From Halichondria panicea (lineage: Eukaryota; Porifera; Demospongiae; Suberitida; Halichondriidae): 64,000 bases of DNA. The position numbers were made by a program, and so were the translations under genes. A model generated the notes under the pieces. It was not told the DNA's origin. It worked only from the letters and a program-made list of their open reading frames with translations, and made no database searches. The DNA is taken from the NCBI RefSeq assembly GCF_963675165.1, contig NC_087382.1, forward strand, positions 4,317,963 through 4,381,962, in the 5' to 3' direction. This document shows, piece after piece, positions 12,459 to 23,100 of the stretch; within the stretch, counting starts at the first letter, position 1; the number at the start of each line of letters is the position of its first letter.

Positions 12459-15400
12459 ATGGCTGAAAACAATAGTACAGATTTTGAGGGTCTCCAGCCA
12501 CTATCAGCCAGGCACCTCCACCTCATCAAATGGATTCCGGATGGAGAGACAACCGTAAAAAAGCTAAAGATTTCGGAAGCAATGTCATCGATTTGGAGAG
12601 GCAAAATAGCCGTACTTCTTGGCCTGAGTCACTCCCAGATTGTAAGCATAGAAAATCCTGGATCTGGAAACACACCTCAAAGATGCCTTGATGAAGTGCT
12701 TGAAAAGTGGCGAGAAACAAGAGGTCAGGAAAGTTATCCATACACTTGGACAGGGCTGCTGGAATTACTAGATGATGCTGAGGTAAAGGTGTTGGCAATT
12801 GATCTCAAAAAAGCTTTGTCCAGTGAATTTTTGAAATCAAGTTGTTTCCAAAGGAGCAGCTCGAAAAGGTTAGTCAGCCTAAGGAAGTAGCGATGTTCTT
12901 AATTTATATTTTCCACAGAAGATGACCTGAAGTCCTATTACCCTCACATCTATGAGCTGCTAGACATCGACAAGTTGTATCCGCACCTTTGTCGAGAGGG
13001 TCTACTAAATGTCACAGAGCAAAATGAACTAACCAAGCATGAGCGAACCAGGGAGCAAAAAATTAGCAAACTACTGACAATTTTATCTCATGATGGATCT
13101 GATGCTCAGAGACAGTTTGTGGATTGTGTGGGACAAGTGTCAGGGGATGATGCCAAGCAGAACGAATTGTACAAGATTCTTTTAAACAGAGATATTTCAA
13201 TGAAAGGTGAGTTATATTCATGATTCTCTATAATCATAGTTCATATATGTGGCAATTAGCAACATTTAATTCTTTTGATAGGCATTGTTATAAACAATTG
13301 ATGAATGAGTAATATTTTGAATGCATGCATGTGTGTATACAATTTACATCAATCTGCAGAAGAGCACAACAATTACTGGACTGTTTTCATCATTGCTGCA
13401 GCAGTATCATTGGTATTACTGACATTGATATTCTTTGTTAAGTACCCTGGTGCCTTTAATTTTTTTGATCAATATCAGTCAAAAAGTCTAATACATCCTT
13501 CAAAAATATTTGTGGGACGAGAGCAAGAAATGTCCAAGTTGATGGATATGCTAGACTTTCGTAGTGACGCAGACGTTAGAATTGTAAACATTGTGGGTTC
13601 CCCAGGGTTTGGCAAATCAACCCTAGCTGTTCACGTGGGAGACCAAATGGTTAGGCAAGGGGTCGAAGTGCATTATGTCAATATGGACGAGTATCAAGGA
13701 CAAGATATCGATATACAAATAGAGCTTGCGGAAACAATTTTAAGAGCGGCTGATTATTCTTTAGATAGGTACACTTTCGAAGACTTGATAAAATGGCTAA
13801 GAAATTTGTTCTGGAATTCTCTAATCATTATTGGATGATTGTGATGATCTTGTACACAATAATAGGACAACTTTTTTCCATGCACTTGAGAAAATAGTTG
13901 AACAAACTCCCAAAATAAAAGTCCTTATCACAAGTTGTGAGGTAACAATTCACTTGGAGTATGTTAGACGTTATCGCATTTATGAGTTAAGCAAACGAGC
14001 ATCTTGTGAGCTTTTTGAGCAGATATTGCCAGTTGGTACAAATTTCACAACTACTGAAATCGAAGAAATAGCTAAACTGACAGGCAATGCCCCTCTAGCA
14101 CTTCAGATAGTAGGTGCTTTGCTTTCTTCACCAAATCCTCCCTCACCATCATATATTATTGAACAGTTGAATTCTCATCCCATCAATTTGCTTAGTCACG
14201 AAGACCTCCAACATGAGCACAAACTAAACGTTTCAATATCTTTATCATATCGCTATCTCTCTCCTGAGATGCAAATGATAAGCCAATATCTAGCAAAATT
14301 TCCAGGATCCTTCACTTTGGAAGCAGCTAATGCAATCGTCATTTGTGGACAAGTATATCCCTGCTTAGATGCCTCTCAAAGTGATTTTCCAGTGACAAAA
14401 ACATTGAGAAGCCTTACATCTAGATCCTTGATTGAATTTAACTTAATTAAGAAACAAAGGTATACATTTCACAGACTTATCATGGAATTTCTCAGAGAGA
14501 TGCAGGTGTCAGATAGCAACAAAGCTGAGTTCAACTCAAACTTTCAGAGTTATTATTCTTCACTTCTAACACGGACAACCGATATATTTAAGGCTGACTA
14601 CAAATTAGCTCTCCATAATTTAGGCATTGAGAGGCACAACTATCAAAAAATTCTCGATGATCTCAAAGCAAAGAATCATGACGTACAACCATTCTTAGAA
14701 ATAGTAGAATCTATTGCTTTGGCACTAATGAGCCCAGTTCGAATTTTACGTTTTTCCTTCAGTGATGAAGAAATAATGAATTCAGCACTATCTGCACTTG
14801 AGTACATTGAAGAAAACCAGTTGCTACAGCAGAAACTGCATTATAAAATTGTCTTTAGAATTACTTACGTAACTTTGGTATATGAAGTAATAAGAATCAA
14901 GAAGCATATATTCGGATTTGAAGATGCATTAAAAACATACACTGAAAGGAAAAATATAGTTAATTCAATCACAGTGAATAAGTTGAACTCAAGAAAATCC
15001 TCTGAGATCATCGTTTATAAACAGCTTGCAAAGCTTCATGAAGAGCTAGACAACCACAAAAAAGCATTAGAATGTCACACAAAAATCTTCAGTTTGGAAA
15101 TAGACCTAGGCTCCAGGTGTATTGATATTGACCAGTGCTCATTTCAAGAGGTTGGACAGTTACACTATTCCATGGGAAGTTACGAACAATCTGCTCGTTA
15201 TCTAGAGCTAGCGTACCAGCATGAAGAGCATTCTCTGACAACAATGCAAAAGTTTCGTCTTCTAGTGGATTTGGCAATAGTAAACATGGATCTCAATCAA
15301 ATATCTAAAGCAGAAAGGTACAGCCAAGAGATTCATTCAATACTACAATATGATTTGCTTACACCTTCGGATATCTATACGCATAGGTCGACACTGACCA

Positions 15401-16440
15401 CAGTAATTCAGCATCTACAGAGAGTCAATTTACGAGATATTGGTAATGATTTGGAAGCAAAATTGATTGAAGTTATTCTGGACATTGAATCTCATGCAAA
15501 TTCAGCAATATGTTCACAACAAAATGGTCATGAAACACTGAAAGTACTAGAGCACTATTACGAGCAAAAAAAGTACAACAAGACAATACAGCTGGGGAAC
15601 AATTTTTTGAAAAAATTACAGACATGTAGATCTAGTGTTATATTTCTAACACCAAAAATTAGAGCAGAGCTCTTAGTAGCAAAAGCAGTATACCAGAGTG
15701 AAAGTTTATCAAAAGGAATGGATAAAATGGAGCAGTTACTTACCGATGTTCTACCTCTTCGATCCCATTATAAAAAAGAATTTTCTGAAATCTGCTCGTT
15801 TCTTATTCTTAGACTCAGCCATATTGAAGCTTGCTATCCGCAGGTATATTCCGTCCCATGTTTTATAGCTTTTGCTACAGTGTACTTTGTGTTTGCGATA
15901 CCATCACAACGTCTGCACACGAATTTCCCCTCACCACCTCCAAAGTCGACAGTTCCAGAAATAATCATGCATTCTTCTTCAAAAGAGGTAGCCATAGCAG
16001 GTGAATCTGAGCTATTAAATGCTGATTACTTAGAAACGTTATCTGTACACGTACCCTCAGTATTTATTAATAATCTCGCGTGGCTATGGGGTATAATATT
16101 TCAGTTTAGTTCACAAAGCATTGTTATTCTATTCATTTTCAATACTTTCTCTGTTTTTGTTCGCCTACATATTTTCTTTTTAAATATTTTTTTATTCCCG
16201 TTAGTTATTTTTAGCTTTTTTTTGTATGTATTCATACATCCCTTCGTTAAAACATTTTATATAATTATATTTAGATTTCCCAACTTGTTCTTTTTCCCAT
16301 CAACACTAGCTATAATCAACTTTAAGCTAAATATTTTAGAGTTTTTGTTTGCATGTCACCATGCTTATCTACACACTTTTTTACTCACGTTCTATGGATT
16401 TGATTTTCACCGATTCCTTAGTAGAAAAGGATTAGTCTAA
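12459..16440 (+). pseudogene. NLR-like receptor, DEATH-CARD-TM-NB-ARC-TPR-multiTM, frameshifted in Walker B
   Basis: Exons: 12459 to about 12872, 12919-13206, 13357-16440. Exon 1 encodes a DEATH domain (WRGKIAVLLGLSHSQIVSIE ... WTGLLELLDDAEV). Exon 2 encodes a CARD-like domain (YPHIYELLDIDKLYPHLCRE). Exon 3 encodes one TM helix (VFIIAAAVSLVLLTLIFFV), Walker A GSPGFGKST, then a one-base frame change near 13836 exactly where Walker B (DDCDDL) begins, GNAPLAL, TPR-like repeats and a C-terminal cluster of hydrophobic helices. The exon 1 to exon 2 phase also does not fit with the best donor at 12873, so a second lesion is possible. About 90 kDa is still open after the frameshift. It is either a recent pseudogene or one carrying a sequencing error. 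It is a tandem paralogue of the gene at 6664-10552 but keeps an extra DEATH domain. Confidence 0.7.
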
Positions 16441-16708
16441 AGGGATACTCACTTGCACAACTGTTTTTACCAGCCCCTCCCCCAACATGCACAACCCTCC
16501 TTAATTATTGCATACTTTGTTTTGTTCATTGTCTTACTCCAACTTGTGCTAATACTATTGAATGATAATTGTTTGTCATATACTTGCAACACTGAGAGAA
16601 CTATATTTCATTGTGGCATGTAAGTACACTACATGTTAATTATTATTGTACATAACTTGTATATATATATAGTAATAGGTGTAAAACTAAAATACTCAAA
16701 ACTACGAT
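16441..16708. other. Short intergenic gap between convergent genes
   Basis: This region between the NB-ARC stop and the COA1-like stop shows no coding signal. It probably contains both 3' UTRs. Confidence 0.35.
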
Positions 16709-17544
16709 TCAGTTCAGTCCGTGTGTGTCCAAGATATTAATGCTCTTTTCCGGCCTATTTTTTAGTTCCAGAACAACTTTGTCCAATTCCCATTTCCCAT
16801 TCCGTACAGAAGCATAGGATCGAATTTGACCTTTAGACTTGGAACCACGCACTGGAATGAATACCTGAATAAAAGTATACAGCGTCTTATCATTGCTGCA
16901 TGTACACAGTACTTGATTGTAGTCATAGTATGCCCAGCAGCACATGCAGTCTATAATGAAAGCACCGCAGATGCTGAACTGCTGGATATGCCTCGCCTCG
17001 GTGGAGGAGCCAATTAAATACATACATATAATTATTATACGGATGGGCATTTATTCAAGATGGGCTTATTTTCGCGAGGGTACGGTACAGTTACAATTTG
17101 CACACTCCACACACGGTGACACCAACGCACTATATATTGTATCCTCACTTGCACATGTGCACACCGAGGCATAATAATTGGTACTGTGATAAATTAAAGT
17201 AGCCTGCTCGCTGTGGAGTTTGGGGTACAGTAAAATGCATGTACCTTCTGACCATGCACATATATACTATAATAAAAACTTGGCTGTGATGGTTGACGAT
17301 GAGCTATAGCCATACACAATGCTTTGTCTAAATATATAGGGCAGCCATTAAATGGGTAAATAAACACAGGCTATATTTAAGTCTCCCCATCTCACCTGTG
17401 CCTGTTCAGTGGTGACCCTGTTCCCCTTGTCCCCTAGTCTCAGAGCCAGCACCCTCACTGGTTCCCCCAGCAACGCACACGCCTCCTTGTTAGCTCTCAC
17501 AGCCGCCACTGCCTCAGTAAAGTAGGGCCCTGAGGCTAAGTTTC
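16709..17544 (-). CDS. COA1: COA1-like mitochondrial assembly factor, last two exons (partial)
   Basis: Exons (minus): 17396-17544 and 16709-16864, joined in phase 0. Together they read GPYFTEAVAAVRANKEACAL, LGEPVRVLALRLGDKGNRV, then FIPVRGSKSKGQI and a C-terminal WELDKVVLELKN, ending in a stop. The pattern YF.EA...L..N..A..LG.P followed by PV+GSK..G and a W.L..+.L end is the layout of the COA1/TIM21-fold family. COA1 is an inner-membrane factor for cytochrome oxidase assembly. The N-terminal exon with the TM helix should lie above 17544, but I could not place it. The intron above is occupied by a Tigger-like MITE. Two other partial copies lie at 6365-6513 and 10923-11015. Confidence 0.6.
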
Positions 17545-17590
17545 CTGTCATGGATAATACAGTCAAGTAAAAAAAGTACCGTAGTTCAAG

Positions 17591-18021
17591 TACAGTAGAC
17601 TCTCGCTATTCCGGCTCTCTGAAGTACGGCCACCTCGATATACCGGCCATTTGGCTTGGCACGGAATGCTAGCTATATGTTTACTGTACAAAACTCACCC
17701 TGAAGTACGGCCACTCGCTATTCCGTTTACCGGCCAGTGCTGGCTGTCCCAAACAAGGTTTTCAATGTAATTTTATACGTATATCACGGCCGGATAACGT
17801 TTTGGGTGTGGTTTAGCAAATAAAATTGGATTACACTTAAATAGAAAACAGAATGATTCATTATCCTACATTATCCTCGAGACAAGAACCGCAAAAGTAG
17901 TCATTAGATTCGAGGTAAGGTCGTTTTTAAGCCGCGGCTATTTCCTGAGCTGCAGCCACCTCGCTATTCTGGCCAAGCTGCATGGTCCCAAGGGTGACCG
18001 GATTAACGAGAGTCTACTGTA
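17591..18021. mobile_element. pogo/Tigger-like MITE with TACAGTAGACTCTCG ends
   Basis: The left end TACAGTAGACTCTCGCTATT and right end TTAACGAGAGTCTACTGTA are inverted copies that include terminal TA, the target expected for Tc1/mariner-pogo elements. The body (431 bp) has no ORF and several CTCGCTATTCCGG-like internal repeats. Confidence 0.7.
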
Positions 18022-18680
18022 AATACAGTGTCGAAATAGTAAGCGCAACGTCGTAATTTTTGAGGCCCTATAATATATAAAAAGAAGCGCCTAAAGTTGT
18101 TGGTATTCTAAAAGATGCGCCACTCAGAAGTGGTTTTAATCAGATAAGAGCGGCAATATAGGATTTACTATTTGCACGAGGCGTAATTACTGGATATGAT
18201 ACAGGATTGATTGCTGTACACTCTCCAGTCAGGACAGGCAGTCATTAATAGCACATCATACAATTAGCATAATTATAAGCCGTTATTGCACGAGTAACCA
18301 TACTATTGATTATGATGCAGTTCCCTGTGAGAGTTTAATAACATTTCAGCAATTACTACGGATACGGGGTTAATAATTGCATGCACAAGTTCCAGTGCAC
18401 TAGTAGCACATCATACGCAATTACCGTAACATACGAATAATTATAGCTAGAACCTGAGGAGCTGAAAATACATAGTTTTAGCATCAAATTTAGACGTACC
18501 CGCGGCCACGTGGTCGTTCAATTTACATTGTTAGTCAGTGAGAAAGAAAGATATCAAAAAATCATTTCTCACTCTGTATTTGGTAGTAGAGTAGGAAGCA
18601 GCCAGACACAGAGAGTGCAGCTCCATAAATGGCTGCCCTCTGGAGAGTCTCATAAGAAATCCTCTGCAACATGCTTGCTG
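18022..18680. promoter_or_regulatory. Upstream region of ATG9 with an E-box
   Basis: No exon was recognised. GGCCACGTGG at 18505-18514 contains a perfect CACGTG E-box (18507-18512), the core bound by bHLH-Zip factors such as the TFEB/MiT family in animals. Its distance from the ATG9 start codon is about 440 bp. Function is inferred. Confidence 0.35.
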
Positions 18681-18835
18681 TCTACCAGCCCCTCCCCCAG
18701 CACAGCCTTCTGTCGTTATGACGTCAGTATCTACCAGGCCCCTCCCCCAGTACAGCCCTTTGTCGTTATGACGTCAATATCTACTAGGCCCCTCCCCCAG
18801 CACAGCCCTTTGTCGTTATGACGTCAATATCTACC
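18681..18835. promoter_or_regulatory. Three 50-bp tandem repeats, each with a perfect CRE palindrome, in the ATG9 promoter
   Basis: Each unit contains CCCCTCCCCCAG, GTCGTTATGACGTCA and a TATCTAC spacer. TGACGTCA occurs at 18719-18726, 18769-18776 and 18819-18826, exactly 50 bp apart. The array ends about 115 bp before the ATG9 start codon. TGACGTCA is the consensus site of CREB/ATF factors, and the CCCCTCCCCC element resembles an SP/KLF site. Regulatory use is inferred from position and repetition. Confidence 0.55.
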
Positions 18836-18948
18836 CGGTACCCGCCCCTCTTTGGTATGTAAACAAGCTGGCTCATCAGCAGAATGCAAACAGTAGCTGT
18901 GAAAATTTAAGTTTTCAGTTTTAAAAGCATTAAGTAAGTAGGAGAGAG

Positions 18949-20034
18949 ATGCCACTCAAGAACGTCCATTATCAGAAGCTAGAGACAGAGGACTCTGACG
19001 AAGGGGGCGAGGACGAGTCACCTCCTACACATGTTCAGTTGGGGCACTCCCCACACATACACAAAGGTACATGCTGTGGCTAGGCTATGAAAGGCTTTAT
19101 TGTAGCTTTGTGTGCGGCTGGGTGTGTATTGGGGTACATATAGAGGCTTTTGGGAGAGTTAATGAACATTAGAAATGGTTAAACAGTCAATGGTTAGCTA
19201 TTTCAAAGGTTGAATTTATGATAAGCCTAGCCGTTTTTTAAAATTGTATGTGTGGTATTAAAAACCGTTTCAAACTATATATCTTGTTTTCCATTGTCAG
19301 GTAATCGCTGGAACCACATTGACAATTTGGACGAGTTCTTTGAAAGGGTATGTGACTGGATACCATTACCATAGCTACAGTACTCATATTGCAGACATGG
19401 TTGTTAAGCTTTTAGCTCTGGTATGCTATCATTTTCCTTCTTGGAAATGACCTAGCCATCCTTCAATGCATGCACTGTCACCCTATAACTGCCACATCCT
19501 TCCCCTAAAGAAACACCACTGGTGGGGTCTACTGATAATACTAGCAAGTCATGGCAGGCCTAGTCATGCCTCTATCACAGACACAGTAGCTCTGTACAGG
19601 ATTTTGCAGACATCAACAATAGAGTTGAGGGTTGAGAATGTTCCGTATATGGAACGTGTACTGTACGCTTTGCACCGACGCTTTTTGATGATGTTGTAAA
19701 AGATTCTGCAAAACCCTGTATCTGATTTTCCCTTTCTAGAAGTTCTTAATCATACACACAAAGTCGTTTGATACCCCCTCACCCTCCCTCAGGTGTATGA
19801 CTACCAACAACAGAATGGACTGCTAACAATAGTCACATCAGATATCCTAGAGCTGCTGTGAGTGACCTCGATACTGTGCAGTCATGTTATGCAGTCACTG
19901 TCTGTAACCTAGTATGGTCGTGCTGTATCACTATGAGACAGCAAAATGATATTCATCAGCAGCATTCTTTCTGTTACTTTTAAAAACTATAATCTGATTC
20001 ATTGGACACGCCCTCATACACATGCACACACACA

Positions 20035-20065
<31 letters not shown>

Positions 20066-20084
20066 CACACCACACACACACACA

Positions 20085-20179
<95 letters not shown>

Positions 20180-23100
20180 CAGTTCATCTTCATGGTGCTA
20201 CTGGCTGCATTCATTGTGACGTGTCTGAGATTCAAGAATCTCTGGGTGGACACTATCAAGGACAACAGCACTGATGATGGGGGGAGAGATGTTGAGTTCA
20301 GAGACCTCTTTGACGTTGGAAACATTGTCAAGTACGCTTGTTATGGTTATAGGTATTCTGTTCGACACTGTCAGCAGCTGGTTCAGCCCCTGTATTATTA
20401 TACATTGTATTATGCTTTATCCATCTTGGGGGCAGAAGTCTTCGCTCATTCCGCTATTCAGAACTACAGTGCTTCAAATTTACTGCATGTGTACATACTT
20501 GATTTCTTGTCACTGTGTGTATTAATTAATCCAACACGCTATGTATCAATATTTGCCCCCCCCCACACAGTATCAATATTTGCCCCCCCCCACACAGTAT
20601 CAATATTTGCCCCCCCACACACAGTATCAATATTTGCCCCCCCTCCACACAGTATCAATATTTGCCCCCCCCACACAGTATCAATATTTGCCCCCCCCAC
20701 ACACAGTATCAATATTTGCCCCCCCCACACACAGTATCAATATTTGCCCCCCCTCCACACAGTATCAATATTTGCCCCCCCCACACAGTATCAATATTTC
20801 CCCCCCCACACAGTATCAATATTTCCCCCCCCACACAGTATCAATATTTGCCCCCCCCACACACAGTATCAACCCAGTGGTGGTCATGTTCCTGCTCTTA
20901 GCACTCTCCTTCTGGTTACACAGACTCATCAGATCCATCGTCAGATTCTACAGGTACCAAGTTAGATTTTAATTATAATTATCGTACATCATTTATGGAT
21001 TCATGTACATGTACAGTGCCCTATAGTCAAGTTGAGGTGATCCTTTCCTTTCAATTTCCCTTTTGTATATGCTTATTTTCCTTTGATTACCGTATAGCGG
21101 GTAATTTTCGTGGTTGAGCAGTATTTAGTCATTAATTTTCGTGGATGTTATTTTCGTGGTTGCTGCTTGCACTGCAGGTAAACGTAAGTAAGGTCGCTTC
21201 ATTCATTGTCCAGTGTTAAACCACGAAAACCACGAATATTTTACCCCACGAAAATTACCCGCTATACGGTAATGTGTTTTGATCATCACTGTCTTCTAGT
21301 GTAGTACCTGTACGGTCAGTGTATACCTGCAATCAATAATTTCTATACTCTCCAGGTTTTGGGAGATGAGACGGTTCTACACTGAGGCTCTCAACATACC
21401 CAGCTCTGAGCTACGTAACACTTCTTGGGCTGACGTGCTGGTCAAACTAAAGCAAGCTCAGAGAGACTATAAAATGAATATTCAGAAACAAGAATTAACC
21501 GAATTGGACGTTTATCATCGAATATTGAGGTTCAAAAACTATATGGTTGCCATGGTGAACAAGTCGGTACTACCGTGCAAGATAAAGGTCCCATTCTACG
21601 GAGATAAAGTGTTCCTTACGCAGGGGTTAAAGTTCAACTTCGAACTCATTCTATTCTGTGAGTTTTAAACAGGCCAACGGCTACATTTGTAAAAAAAAGT
21701 AGTAGTATTTGACAGTTTGATGCACTGGCTTGTTACTTTCAAGTTGGCTTGTATAATCAGGTGGTGGTTTTTCGAGCTACAGTGTACATAGTCGTACATG
21801 TATTTCAATACTGTACAGTGTGCATTGTGAGCACTGACCAATTAGCACACATTGTTAGCAGTACATTTATTTGTCCTATTCCTTTCACTAGACCATGTGT
21901 TACATGTATGTATGCACACACACTGTTTGCTGTATATAGGACCTAGTCTCGCACGCACACACACACACCCCCCCTACACACACACACACACACACCCCCC
22001 ACACACACACACACACCCCACACACACACATACTCCACACACACACACACACACACACACTGTATAGGGCCTAGTCTTAAAGCACCCTTCAAGAACAGCT
22101 TCTACCTTCGTGATGAGTACAAGTCAGCCTCAAAGAAAGCTGAACTTGTGAAGAACCTTCGTTTCAGAATAGGGCTACTAGCTCTACTGAATCTCATCTT
22201 CTGTCCTGTGATATTCATCTACCAGTTACTGTATGCATTCTTCTCCTATGCTGAGATTGTCAAGAGAGAGCCGGGCACCTTTGGCAAGAGGAGGTGGTCC
22301 ATGTATGGCAGGTGAGGGACTACTGTACTGTACTGTACCTACACGACAGAATGCTTTTATAGACTGAAGTTCATGTCATTGTATGTAATAGAAATTAAAG
22401 GTACAGTACACTTATTGTTTTCATAACGTTACTGTGTTGTATGAATGACTTGCAGTGTTTGATTTGTTCATTTCTCTGAGACTGAGTGTACACACTCCGT
22501 ACTCTTCCCCTCCACTAGGCTTAATTAATTTACTTGAGGGATTACCAGTTGCATAATCAAGTCTTTATGAGTTAGATAAACCTTCTTATACATTTGTACT
22601 TACATAATGTATGCATGTATATGCATGTTCGAATACAAGCTATTGGTGTACACACACACACACACACACCACACTCCCCACCCCCTCCACTAGACACACA
22701 CACTCCACATCCCCACACTCACACACTCCCCACCCCCTCCACTAGGCTTCACTTGAGGGACTTCAACGAACTAGAGCATGAGTTCAAAGTTCGACTCAAC
22801 AAAGCGTACAAACCATCCGTCAAATACATGGACCTCTTCACACATCCTCTACTTGCTGTGTTCGCTAGGAACATTGCATTCTTTGCTGGTTCCATACTAG
22901 CTGTGCTGCTGGTGCTGACTGTGATACAAGAAGACCTACTGACTGCCCCCAACATTCTCAAGATACTCACATCTCTAGGCAAGTGCACACTGTACCATAC
23001 ATGTACGTACATGAACATGTATACAAAAAGGTTATTATAGGTGGACTTACAATGTAGTGTTTTTTGTTTTGTTTTTTTGTTTTTATAATTTTGCAAAAAG

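Noticed and set aside
18510-18821. 103-codon ORF upstream of ATG9
   Set aside because: It reads through the 50-bp CRE tandem repeat and has no domain; better explained as promoter sequence.
20539-20730. Minus-strand Gly-rich repeat ORF (GGANIDTVW units)
   Set aside because: Antisense translation of the splice-site minisatellite.
20546-20866. Possible CRISPR-like array
   Set aside because: The units are contiguous with no unique spacers, and the context is a eukaryotic intron.
19946-20965. 339-codon ORF rich in Thr-His and SIFAPPHTV repeats
   Set aside because: It is the translation of a CA microsatellite and a minisatellite in ATG9 introns, partly overlapping real exon 4 in a different frame.
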